Shown: piece by piece, positions 56,644 to 64,000 of the stretch
Position numbering within the stretch: the stretch's first letter is position 1
Layout: every line of letters begins with the position of its first letter
NCBI GenBank assembly: GCA_031551635.1
Contig: JAVBNH010000028.1
Coordinates: forward strand, 62,001-126,000
Direction of reading: 5' to 3'
Origin: JAVBNH01 sp031551635
Lineage (GTDB): Bacteria > Bacillota > Clostridia > Oscillospirales > Acutalibacteraceae
Length of the DNA stretch: 64,000 nucleotides
Position numbers and translations under genes: made by a program
Notes under the pieces: generated by a model
Database searches by the model: none
Seen by the model: the letters and a program-made list of their open reading frames with translations, nothing else
Told to the model about the DNA's origin: nothing

Positions 56644-57392
56644 TGCAGTTTAAAACAGACGGACTGGTGATAAAGGTCTCGCAGACCGGTGAGGCGGACA
56701 GGATAGTAACCGCGATTACGAGAGAAAGAGGTTTGATAAGAGCCTTTGCCAAGAGTGCGAAACGTCCGAAAAATAAGCTTCACGCCGGAACACAGATGCT
56801 CTGCTACAGCAATTTTGACTTCTTCCTGAATAAAGATACATATACAATCAATGATGCCGAATGCAGGGAAATTTTTTTCGGACTGCGTGATAGTATTGAA
56901 AAGCTTTCGCTTTCGCATTATTTTTGTGAGCTGGCAGGAGTATTCACACCGGAGGATGAAAACGCGGAGCAGCAGCTGCGTCTGACCTTGAACAGCCTCC
57001 ATATGCTTGACAAAAATAAAAAGGACATGCATCAGCTAAAGGCGATTATGGAGCTGCGGATGATGTCGGACGCGGGATATATGCCGAATCTTGTTGGCTG
57101 CGAGCTATGCGGAGAGCACGAGAGCCCTCATATGTTCTTCAATTTAAAAGAAGGACGGCTCTACTGCGATAACTGCGTGCCGCCGCCGGGCAGTCTTTAC
57201 CTTGATTTATCGATAGTAACCGCGCTCAGGCATATAGTTTTTTCTCAGTTGAGCAGTCTTTATGCCTTTACCCTCAATATCGAAGGTTACAGGCAATTGT
57301 CCGAAATTACCGAGGAGTTTATGCTGAATTTCGTCACGCATAAATTCGCGACACTTGACTTCTACAAATCAGTTTCAGTATTAGAAAAATAA
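56640..57392 (+). CDS. recO: DNA repair protein RecO
   Basis: 250 residues. N-terminal OB fold (TDGLVIKVSQTGEADRIVTA), a helical middle, and a zinc finger CELCGEHESPHM...LYCDNC near residues 158-181. RecO anneals single strands and loads RecA with RecR/RecF. Starts within the era stop codon, so it is translationally coupled. A common tail of the ybeY-era operon. Confidence 0.94.
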   Translation: MMQFKTDGLVIKVSQTGEADRIVTAITRERGLIRAFAKSAKRPKNKLHAGTQMLCYSNFDFFLNKDTYTINDAECREIFFGLRDSIEKLSLSHYFCELAGVFTPEDENAEQQLRLTLNSLHMLDKNKKDMHQLKAIMELRMMSDAGYMPNLVGCELCGEHESPHMFFNLKEGRLYCDNCVPPPGSLYLDLSIVTALRHIVFSQLSSLYAFTLNIEGYRQLSEITEEFMLNFVTHKFATLDFYKSVSVLEK

Positions 57393-57416
57393 AAATTAAA
57401 AAAGAGATGATAGCAA

Positions 57417-58373
57417 ATGGAATATTTTAGGAGAATACTCGCAGCAATCCAATCAATAGTAATATCCGTCGCGATGCTTATAGGCTTCGCAAACAATGAA
57501 TCGGACTATAAAAAGCTTCTTGATTCCTCAGCCTTTTTTGACAATCAATATGATGAGGCTTTGCCTCAGTACGAAATTTATAATATCGCCTCAAGGCATT
57601 TCAGCGCACCTCTTCCCGAGGGTAAAACAGAAAAGAAATTCCTTCTCATAGGCTTTGACGGAGCGAGAGCTGAAGCGGTTTTAAACGCTGCGGAAAAAGC
57701 AAGCAGCGGCGTTTTGACACTGAAGGAGCGCGGAGGGCTTTATCATCTTTATACAGGCGGCGACTTCCCGTTCTGGCAGGACACGAGCACCGCTCCCGGC
57801 TGGGCATCGATGATTACCGGCGTTTGGGCCGTCGGACCGGGCAGCCACGGTGTTACACATAATTCTGTTGTAAAGAAAAATAAAAAAATGACGCTTATGA
57901 CAAATTTATATGAGGAGAGCAAAATTGACTCGAGCGCAATGTTTGTTTCATGGGGCGGTCATTTTGTGGGTGACGACGCAACTTATAAAGAAGAGATTAA
58001 GTACACGTCTGATAAACAGTATAAAATGAAATGGGAGACATTCGCGGATGACGCTCAGGTAATGGCGAATACGCTTGCTGAAATCGAAAAACCTGACTGT
58101 GCCGATGTGATTTTCCCGATACTCGAATACTGTGACCATGTAGGTCATGACACTGGTTATTCTGCTGATAATCCTGATTATGTGAACGCGTATCTGTCTG
58201 CTGACCTGGATGCTGCTGAGCTTATCGCCGCGGTTGAAGCTAGAGAAACATACAATAGCGAGGACTGGCTTATAATAATCAGCTCAGACCACGGCGGGCT
58301 GAAAACCGGTCACGGCGGAATATCCTCATATGAGAGACGGATATTTTTTGCATCAAATAAGGCAATTGATTAA
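57417..58373 (+). CDS. Alkaline-phosphatase-superfamily phosphodiesterase, membrane-anchored or secreted
   Basis: 318 residues. An N-terminal hydrophobic segment (IQSIVISVAMLIGFA, about 12-27) suggests export or anchoring. The type I phosphodiesterase/nucleotide pyrophosphatase core is visible: FLLIGFDGARAEA (first metal Asp), WQDTSTAPGWASMITG with the Thr or Ser nucleophile, EYCDHVGHDTGY (Asp, His) and IISSDHGGLKTGHGG (Asp, His). Likely hydrolyses a phosphodiester or nucleotide outside the cell; substrate unknown. Twenty-four bases after recO, ended by a terminator. Confidence 0.85.
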   Translation: MEYFRRILAAIQSIVISVAMLIGFANNESDYKKLLDSSAFFDNQYDEALPQYEIYNIASRHFSAPLPEGKTEKKFLLIGFDGARAEAVLNAAEKASSGVLTLKERGGLYHLYTGGDFPFWQDTSTAPGWASMITGVWAVGPGSHGVTHNSVVKKNKKMTLMTNLYEESKIDSSAMFVSWGGHFVGDDATYKEEIKYTSDKQYKMKWETFADDAQVMANTLAEIEKPDCADVIFPILEYCDHVGHDTGYSADNPDYVNAYLSADLDAAELIAAVEARETYNSEDWLIIISSDHGGLKTGHGGISSYERRIFFASNKAID

Positions 58374-58401
58374 CTTTTTGTCAAAGGGTATATTAATACA
58401 C

Positions 58402-58436
58402 AAAAGCCGTCTGACAAAATAAGTCAGACGGCTTTT
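58402..58436. terminator. Bidirectional terminator
   Basis: AAAGCCGTCTGAC pairs with GTCAGACGGCTTT, with A and T runs outside, between converging genes. Confidence 0.92.
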
Positions 58437-58470
58437 AATAACATCTCATATGTTTAATCTATGCACTTTG

Positions 58471-58719
58471 TTAGACACTCTTTTGTGTCAAATCAATTTC
58501 CGGCATGATTGCTTCAAACTGCTCATCAAGAAGCCTGTCGAAGTCACTGTTTTTTCGCATCAGAACCGCCAGCTTGACCTGTTTTGACTGCGCGTATTGC
58601 TTCAAAATAGTTTCGACCAGGTTTGAAAAGGCTCTGTTTTCATCCTTAGCCAAAATTTTCAGCTCATCGACAAGCTCGCCGTCAAGTCTCATGCTGACCA
58701 TTGTTTTTTCACTATTCAA
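58471..58719 (-). CDS. Ribbon-helix-helix (CopG/Arc-like) DNA-binding protein
   Basis: 82 residues. The N-terminal strand and two helices (KTMVSMRLDGELVDELKILA, then AFSNLVETILKQY) follow the ribbon-helix-helix pattern, which dimerises to bind DNA. The C-terminal half (LRRKNS-like segment RKNSDFDRLLDEQFEAIMPE) is acidic, as in many type II antitoxins, but no toxin gene is adjacent on either side. It may be an orphan regulator. AT-rich leader; no clear operator seen. Confidence 0.72.
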   Translation of the reverse strand: MNSEKTMVSMRLDGELVDELKILAKDENRAFSNLVETILKQYAQSKQVKLAVLMRKNSDFDRLLDEQFEAIMPEIDLTQKSV

Positions 58720-58831
58720 AAAATAAACACCCGTTTTCTATGATATTTCCACATTTTTCATGTTTTTTCAACGTATTATACATTGTATTACAAACGATGT
58801 CAATAATATCAGGCTTTATTTATGAAGTTTT

Positions 58832-58862
58832 TGTAACCTTTTTCGTAACTAAAAGTATTAAT
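58832..58862 (+). promoter_or_regulatory. Possible ECF-type promoter of the sigma/anti-sigma pair
   Basis: TGTAAC (58832-58837), 18 bases, then TATTAATGAG. TTTGTAACCTTTTT also occurs in the three lipoprotein-region promoters. Self-activation by the ECF sigma factor is likely but not proven; a GTAAC repeat follows at 58845. Confidence 0.4.
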
Positions 58863-58882
58863 GAGTAGGGGGCGGGTGACTT

Positions 58883-59389
58883 GTGCTGATTACTTCACAA
58901 TCAAAGAAGGATTTAAATGAGATTGTTGAACGCTACAAGCAGCTCATTTACGGCATTGCGCTCTCTTATACCAAAAACAAAACCGACGCGGATGATGTTT
59001 TTCAGGAGGTCTTTTTAACCTATATTAAAAAGGAGCCCATTTTTAACGACGAGGAGCACCGCAAAGCCTGGCTGATAAATACAGCTGTTAACTGCTCAAA
59101 AAAAGCTGTTTTTAACCCCTGGAAAAAGCGAATAAGCGAAATTGACGAAACGATTCCTGATGATAAAAATAAATTTTTCGAGACAGAAGAACAAAACATT
59201 ATCTTTTCCGTTTTAAGCAGTTTACCGCAAAAATACAGAATCGTGTTGCATTTGTTCTACTTTGAGGATATGTCTATTTCAAACATAGCCCGAAATCTTG
59301 GCATCAAGGAGGGCACCGTTAAGGTTCAGCTGAACCGCGGGCGCGAAATGATGCGAGAAAGATTGAAAGGAGATTACTTCGATGAATAG
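58883..59389 (+). CDS. ECF-type RNA polymerase sigma factor
   Basis: 168 residues, start GTG at 58883 with a G-rich site (GGGGGCGGG) upstream. Region 2 has YGIALSYTKNKTDADDVFQE and VFLTYIKKEPIF; region 4 has LPQKYRIVLHLFYFEDMSIS and the helix-turn-helix NIARNLGIKEGTVKVQLNRG. The eight-base overlap with the next gene, a single-span membrane protein, is the classic sigma/anti-sigma arrangement. Which signal it answers is unknown. Confidence 0.93.
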   Translation: MLITSQSKKDLNEIVERYKQLIYGIALSYTKNKTDADDVFQEVFLTYIKKEPIFNDEEHRKAWLINTAVNCSKKAVFNPWKKRISEIDETIPDDKNKFFETEEQNIIFSVLSSLPQKYRIVLHLFYFEDMSISNIARNLGIKEGTVKVQLNRGREMMRERLKGDYFDE

Positions 59390-60503
59390 AGATGTTTTCC
59401 GGGATATGCACGCACAGATGTCACCAAATGATGATATTATCGAAAGCTTATTTGAAAAAGCGGATAAGCTGCCTGATCAAAGTGCCGGAAAGAACCGAAA
59501 ACCATTTTGGAATATCGCGATTGCCGTTCCGGCGGCTGCTATTGTTTTAGTTTCCGGAATTTTTGCGATGAACGCATATTCTGAGAGACAAAAGCTGCTA
59601 AAGTCCTCCACCGACGCGTATTTTGCCTCAAACACCGATGACGCAGGTCTCTCGGGGCAGGCTTTAAGCGATGATACAACACTGCCGGAAACCACTGCCG
59701 TGACGACACCTTCGACCACATTCGCAACAACAATTACTAGTACCGCAACAACCCTGCCGCTGACGTCTGCAGTGACAACTCTTGTTGAAACCTCTTACCC
59801 GGTTCCGACACAGAGACCTTCATTTTATAACGGTGAGCTTGTGCCGAATCTCGCTTTTCCCGTATTCGGTTATGGCAGCGGTAATTACGGAACCATAAAG
59901 ATGAATCGCTCTTCGATAGCGCAGGCTAATATTTCGGGATTCATTGCTAAAATAGAAATAAAAAACAAAGATAACCCCGAAGCGGTTATTAGAGCCGACA
60001 TTTATGAAATTAACGGAGTTTCCCCGGATAATTTTGTCGCGGTAAAATATGAAAGCTTCGATAATTATTATCTTTTTATAAATCTCGATTATAAGCCTGA
60101 AACAGTTTATTCCCTCATTGAGGGCTGCGGATTGTTTAATGATGTGACCTGGGGCGATACCGATTTTATCGTTAAAACAGACGACGAAATCAAATCCTAT
60201 AAAGCCGGATGGCAGAATAATAACGATTTTGCTTCCTGCTTCCTGAGCGCGGGTGAGGCACAAAGGATTGAAAAATATGACTTTCTGCTTAATGAAAACA
60301 GAGAATTTAAGTCTGTCAGCACTATAATAAACTTTAAATACTCGGTTGCCGGCAGCCTTGACTGTGGCATAAAAATGGGACTGACAGAGGAGGGATACCT
60401 CTTCGCCCAAACCGATTTCGGCGAATATGTCTATAAAATCGGAGCAGAAGCCTGCGATACAATAACCCAATACATCATAGACAAGGGAATCCTTTATATT
60501 TGA
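59382..60503 (+). CDS. Putative membrane anti-sigma factor with Thr-rich outside linker
   Basis: 373 residues. A short cytoplasmic N-terminus (1-48) that would bind the sigma factor, one membrane helix (IAIAVPAAAIVLVSGIFAM, about 48-66), a Thr/Ser/Pro-rich linker (about 95-150) and an extracellular domain of about 220 residues (FGYGSGNYGTIKMNRSSIAQ through the final YIIDKGILYI) not recognised as a known family. Translationally coupled to the sigma gene. The layout resembles RsgI-type anti-sigma factors of polysaccharide-sensing clostridia, but no carbohydrate-binding module is evident. Confidence 0.75.
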   Translation: MNRDVFRDMHAQMSPNDDIIESLFEKADKLPDQSAGKNRKPFWNIAIAVPAAAIVLVSGIFAMNAYSERQKLLKSSTDAYFASNTDDAGLSGQALSDDTTLPETTAVTTPSTTFATTITSTATTLPLTSAVTTLVETSYPVPTQRPSFYNGELVPNLAFPVFGYGSGNYGTIKMNRSSIAQANISGFIAKIEIKNKDNPEAVIRADIYEINGVSPDNFVAVKYESFDNYYLFINLDYKPETVYSLIEGCGLFNDVTWGDTDFIVKTDDEIKSYKAGWQNNNDFASCFLSAGEAQRIEKYDFLLNENREFKSVSTIINFKYSVAGSLDCGIKMGLTEEGYLFAQTDFGEYVYKIGAEACDTITQYIIDKGILYI

Positions 60504-60687
60504 TTCTTATGAACGTAGCCAACTCTAAGTTCAGATTATAAAATTAAATTTTGTCACCTTTTTAAATCTGAGCTTGGTATATATGCCGAAACAACGATTT
60601 TACTTCAGACTAAACTCCCCCTACTTCTCTTTTAGTCATACCTCGCTAATCGTAAAAACTTCAAAACTCCTATGTTTCGGTATTTAT
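60504..60687. other. Gene-free spacer after the anti-sigma gene
   Basis: AT-rich sequence with no open frame, promoter or repeat that I can support, between the anti-sigma stop codon and the R3 element. Confidence 0.5.
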
Positions 60688-60788
60688 ACTAATCCGCATT
60701 AAAATAGCGTCTACCTCTCGTTCGCTATTCCTTTTGCTCTATTACAAAAGGGCTCACTCCGTTAGACGCTTTTTAATGTAGGATTAGT
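60688..60788. repeat. Dispersed inverted-repeat element R3, copy 2
   Basis: 101 bp. The left end ACTAATCCGCATTAAAA and right end TTTTTAATGTAGGATTAGT are inverted, and further paired segments (TAGCGTCTAC / GTTAGACGC) lie inside. Related to 29651-29752. Confidence 0.8.
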
Positions 60789-60796
60789 GTTAATAA

Positions 60797-60852
60797 AGCA
60801 AAAAACAAAATTCCGGTGATGCAATAGCGTTGCCGGAATTTTGTTTTTTGCT
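60797..60852. terminator. Long-stem hairpin, bidirectional terminator
   Basis: About 21 paired bases (AGCAAAAAACAAAATTCCGG and complement) around a 16-base loop, with T run on the right. Confidence 0.85.
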
Positions 60853-60894
60853 CAACATATAAAAGATGATTATTATTGAGTCGGATTTTTTCAG

Positions 60895-60956
60895 CATATA
60901 AAATAAAATCAGCGGACAATGTTTCACGTGAAACATTGTCCGCTGATTTATTTTAT
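60895..60956 (-). terminator. Terminator-like hairpin with parS at its core
   Basis: The palindrome extends from the parS core (60920-60935) to about 22 bases on each arm (outer arm AAATCAGCGGACAATG), then TTTTATTTTAT on the minus strand. It lies three bases after the end of the histidine kinase gene. Confidence 0.75.
60920..60935. promoter_or_regulatory. parS site 6
   Basis: TGTTTCACGTGAAACA, exact, at the centre of a hairpin with about 22 bp per arm. Confidence 0.92.
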
Positions 60957-60958
60957 CA

Positions 60959-63766
60959 CTAGGCCAAGGGAAGAATAACCGTAGCCTTAAACAAATCGCC
61001 GTCAACCTCAATTTCAAGCTTGCCATGCTGCAGCTCGCAAAGGCTTTTCGCTATAGACAGCCCAAGTCCGCTACCCTCGCCGCCTCTGGCTTCATCACCT
61101 CTGACAAAGCGCTGCATCAGCTCCTCCGGGGGAATATTCAGCTCGGTTTTTGAGATGTTTTTTATTGAGAACATGCCGAAACCGTTCTCGCTGCGAAGGT
61201 CGATATACACTCTTGTGTGTGGCATAGTGTATTTTTTGACGTTCGCAAACAGATTCTCAATTATCCGCCAGGTACGCTGAGAGTCCGCTCGCACTATAAC
61301 CGGTTCGTTGCTATGGAGGTTGAGCTTGATTTCAATATCAGCCTCCTCAAAAGCGTCGTTGTTTTCGCCAACCGCCTGAACTGTCAGCTCATTTAGGTTC
61401 ACATTTACATAATTAAACTGGATATTTCCCGTTGTCGCTTTTGAAGCCTCAACCAGATCCTCAATCAGATTTTTGAGTCTGTCGGATTTTTCGTCAAGAA
61501 TAAGGATATACTTCACCGCGTCCGGATTTTTTATCTCGCATTGCTTCAGCAGCGAAACATAGGAAACAATAGCAGTCAGCGGTGTTTTTAAGTCATGCGA
61601 GACATTAGTAATAAGCTCAGCTTTCATCCTCTCGTTTTTAACCGCGTCCGCGACGGCATTCCTCAGTCCGTTTTCATTTTCGGTGATGTCAGTGGCAAAG
61701 GGGCGAATCCAGGTAGGCATAGAATCAATGTCAACCGAAGCATTCAGATTGCCGTTTCGTATTTCGCTCGAGAGGGCGATAATATTGTCGAAGGCGCGGA
61801 AGCTCTTGCTGAGGAAATAAAACACCAGTGCATTGAAAACAATATTGAGCAGCAGCATGAATGCGCCGGTGCCGCCGGAGTGCCCGTTCATCATAAACGC
61901 AGCGGCAATAAGCATTGAAAAGAAGTTTATGCCGACATACAAAACTAAAAACATCACAATGCTTCTGTTCATTTTTTTGAAGCCTTTGAAAAATAAAGTA
62001 GATAGCCCTGCGATTTTGCCCTTAATGCTTTTATAGTGTCTCTTTATAAAAAAGTAAACCCATTTCAAAATTTTAAAACACAGCAGAAGGACATTGTATA
62101 CTAGTGTTTGTTTTATAAAGTGTCTGCTCTTGATATTTCTTGAAACAGAAACCGCGAACTCAAGTGCCAGCATCGCGCCAGCCGTGAACATCAGAGGAAG
62201 AAGGAAATCCGCGAGCTTAGTTTCGGGCGAAGGCATCATTAAACTGTTCGAGATATAGTAATCCGAATAAGCGCCGCAAGCCACTACTAACAGTGCGATT
62301 GCACCGCCGCTGAAAAACAGATGAATGTCGTGATAAAGCCTGTCAATAGTCATTAGCGTAAGGGTTCCGTCGCTTTTTTTACCCGCAACCACTATGAGAA
62401 AAATCGCCAGAATAATCGCGGCAAGTAACAGTATTAATGTTTCACGGACTAAACTGTCAAAATGAACGCTCAGATTATCAAATTGATGTGCAAAATGTGC
62501 ATAAGGCTCCTGATAAATATCAGAAATATAGAAGTAAAGCTCAGTATTTGTCTTTTCGCATGCTTGTATCAGTTCCCTTTCACTATAATCGGCTCTATCT
62601 TTTATAGGGAGACGGGTAGGTCCGCCTATATGGGGGTAATACTTAAGAAAATTTGTGAAAACATCATTGCTTGCCCTGAGTCCGGTGATTGATGTACACG
62701 AGCCTGATACCAAACCCTCGTTATCGCAGATGTCCTTTATTTCAGCCTTTGATTTGATTTCTGTACCGAAATTGCTGAAAATTGTACCGGTGTTATTATT
62801 CAGAATCGCAAATTTAAAATTCAACATCGCGGACAACTGCTTTTTCACGTTCTCAGCCGCAGCTAAATAGTTACCATAGCTTGCGTCAGAATCAACTTCG
62901 TTCAATTTTTTGTTATAAAACTCGGTTAGATTTTCAATCGTAAAGCCTGTTATTGCCGAAAAAGAATCCGTGTACGAATAAATATATCCGCCTGTTTGCT
63001 TGAGGTGTTGAGCGGAAACATTGCGCGGTGAGGTCAATGCTGTATCCAGTTTTTCATAAAAGGCGGAAACAACAGTGCTTTTATATTCTAACCATGCAGT
63101 ATTGTACTTGTAATTAGTAAAAATCACTTCCGGAGGAACCTTGGGGTCATAATCGTCGAGTGTCCCGCGGTAATAATTATTATTGAGCTTTCGAGCTTGC
63201 GGTAAGGTGTACTCGGAAGTCGTTGCTATTGGAACCGAACTCCCAAGCTGTGTAGTTGACTGCGGAACATTGAGTAGGGTAGTAGTTAGAGGAATAGTTG
63301 TTTGCGCAGTGTAATTCGTTGTGGTCTGAGCGCCCTCGTTTTGAATCGCCGTGTCGCTTCCCTCTTCCTGTGTCAGGTATTTTTCCTGTGAAAATGAATA
63401 AAAGTATTCCGGCGGATGCTGCTCGAGCCAAATGAGATTATTGAAAATAGCGACAATATTATCCCGAGCCCAATTAATTGAGTCGGTCTCAGTGCTGATA
63501 TACCTCTGGTAGGCTGCTGCACTTCTTGAGGTGTCATCAACCCCGTAAATAATAGCATCTGTAACGGCTTTTAAGTCATTTGCTGTCAACACAGCGAACA
63601 AACCGGATTCTTCAAATTTAGTTGTTTCGGGTATTCCATACTGAAAGTATGCGCGACCTATCTCAATAAAATTTGTTCCTGATATGAAAAGCAGAAGAGT
63701 AATTATTGCGATGAAAATCACTTTGAGTAATTTGCTGTATTTAATTTTTATCAATTTTGTAGCCAA
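60959..63766 (-). CDS. Large sensor histidine kinase
   Basis: 935 residues. The N-terminus has a membrane helix (VIFIAIITLLLFISGTNFIE) and an outside region of about 400 residues with a Thr-rich linker near residues 140-170. Several membrane helices follow (LILLLAAIILAIFLIVVAG, GGAIALLVVACGAYSDYYIS, MLALEFAVSVSRNI, IVMFLVLYVGINFFSMLIAA). Then a HAMP-like segment, the HisKA box ELITNVSHDLKTPLTAIVSY with the phospho-accepting His, and a HATPase domain with RIIENLFANVKKYT (N box) and GEGSGLGLSIAKSL (G2 box). The response regulator gene overlaps its start by 26 bases. A VanS-like or cell-wall-stress role is possible but unproven. Confidence 0.93.
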   Translation of the reverse strand: MATKLIKIKYSKLLKVIFIAIITLLLFISGTNFIEIGRAYFQYGIPETTKFEESGLFAVLTANDLKAVTDAIIYGVDDTSRSAAAYQRYISTETDSINWARDNIVAIFNNLIWLEQHPPEYFYSFSQEKYLTQEEGSDTAIQNEGAQTTTNYTAQTTIPLTTTLLNVPQSTTQLGSSVPIATTSEYTLPQARKLNNNYYRGTLDDYDPKVPPEVIFTNYKYNTAWLEYKSTVVSAFYEKLDTALTSPRNVSAQHLKQTGGYIYSYTDSFSAITGFTIENLTEFYNKKLNEVDSDASYGNYLAAAENVKKQLSAMLNFKFAILNNNTGTIFSNFGTEIKSKAEIKDICDNEGLVSGSCTSITGLRASNDVFTNFLKYYPHIGGPTRLPIKDRADYSERELIQACEKTNTELYFYISDIYQEPYAHFAHQFDNLSVHFDSLVRETLILLLAAIILAIFLIVVAGKKSDGTLTLMTIDRLYHDIHLFFSGGAIALLVVACGAYSDYYISNSLMMPSPETKLADFLLPLMFTAGAMLALEFAVSVSRNIKSRHFIKQTLVYNVLLLCFKILKWVYFFIKRHYKSIKGKIAGLSTLFFKGFKKMNRSIVMFLVLYVGINFFSMLIAAAFMMNGHSGGTGAFMLLLNIVFNALVFYFLSKSFRAFDNIIALSSEIRNGNLNASVDIDSMPTWIRPFATDITENENGLRNAVADAVKNERMKAELITNVSHDLKTPLTAIVSYVSLLKQCEIKNPDAVKYILILDEKSDRLKNLIEDLVEASKATTGNIQFNYVNVNLNELTVQAVGENNDAFEEADIEIKLNLHSNEPVIVRADSQRTWRIIENLFANVKKYTMPHTRVYIDLRSENGFGMFSIKNISKTELNIPPEELMQRFVRGDEARGGEGSGLGLSIAKSLCELQHGKLEIEVDGDLFKATVILPLA

Positions 63767-64000
63767 TGCCCCACACCACCTTTATATATTTAGGATCCTT
63801 CGGGTTTATTTCTATTTTTTCACGAATTCTTCTGATGTGAACAGTTACTGTTTTTTCTGTAGAAAACGAAGGCTCATTCCAGACCGCTTCGTAAATCTGA
63901 GTTGTAGTGAGAACCTTTCCCATATTACTCATCAGAAATTCTATTATGCCGTATTCTGTGGCTGTCAGCTTTATTGATTCGCCGTCAACCGAAACATCCT
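63741..64000 (-). CDS. OmpR/VanR-family response regulator, C-terminal part (cut by window edge)
   Basis: Only the last 86 residues are inside the window. They form the winged-helix effector domain: ESIKLTATEYGIIEFLMSN, then the recognition region TEKTVTVHIRRIREKIEI and the wing KYIKVVWGIGYKIDKN. The receiver domain lies to the right of the window. Overlap with the kinase gene shows translational coupling. Such regulators bind direct repeats upstream of wall- or transport-related genes. Confidence 0.92.
   Translation of the reverse strand, partial: DVSVDGESIKLTATEYGIIEFLMSNMGKVLTTTQIYEAVWNEPSFSTEKTVTVHIRRIREKIEINPKDPKYIKVVWGIGYKIDKN

Noticed and set aside
58471..58719. Toxin-antitoxin pair including the ribbon-helix-helix gene
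   Set aside because: No adjacent partner frame with toxin features; both neighbours are separate, well-explained genes.
60797..60852. Small RNA gene
   Set aside because: The long stem with T run is better explained as a terminator; no promoter seen for it.

Overview
The window looks like chromosome of an anaerobic, Gram-positive clostridial bacterium, most likely an uncultured gut or rumen member of the Oscillospiraceae/Ruminococcaceae type. The evidence is: a ctsR-mcsA-mcsB-clpC heat-shock operon behind CtsR boxes; a Soj/Spo0J (parA-parB) operon with Bacillus-type parS sites; sigma-A promoters and strong AGGAGG ribosome sites; superoxide reductase and a flavodiiron protein for oxygen defence; and secreted proteins carrying type I dockerin modules, with GH10, GH16 and sulfatase genes for polysaccharide use. 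I saw no rRNA, tRNA, phage, CRISPR array or transposase gene. Six exact parS sites between 29.8 and 60.9 kb, around parAB at 42.4-44.1 kb, imply that this stretch lies close to the replication origin.

Layout. 0-9 kb: the start of an ECF sigma factor, a repeat-rich leader and an unknown gene, then a minus-strand five-gene sugar operon (two Gfo/Idh/MocA dehydrogenases around three xylose-isomerase-like TIM barrels), a secreted phosphoesterase and glyA. 9-15 kb: a secreted protein, a membrane protein and a duplicated block of lipoproteins with M23 peptidase genes, one of them broken in two. 15-24.6 kb: GH10 xylanase, a 58-residue peptide gene, a methyltransferase, a DUF2161 protein, a sulfatase, a GH16 glucanase, a PHP phosphoesterase, a membrane protein and superoxide reductase. 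24.7-29.7 kb: an operon of unknown purpose that puts a class III aminotransferase and a split transketolase between two related SCP2-like proteins. 29.8-32.1 kb: two secreted proteins and a glycosyltransferase. 32.5-37.2 kb: the CtsR regulon operon. 37.3-50 kb: a two-domain phosphoesterase with dockerin, parA-parB-serS, a leucine-rich-repeat dockerin protein, an ADP-ribosylglycohydrolase-like protein and a protein with an N-terminal dockerin. 50-58.4 kb: glycogen phosphorylase, flavodiiron protein, phoH-ybeY-era-recO and a phosphodiesterase. 58.4-64 kb: a ribbon-helix-helix protein, an ECF sigma/anti-sigma pair and a histidine kinase with its response regulator.

The spaces between genes are unusually structured. 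There are three families of short dispersed palindromic elements (about 76, 134 and 101 bp), a 193-bp duplication, and many tracts of exact seven-base periodicity whose unit sequence differs from place to place. Several of these tracts and elements abut or supply the stop codon of the neighbouring gene. At least two parS sites form the core of long terminator-like hairpins.

All calls were made by reading the sequence; no database search was run.
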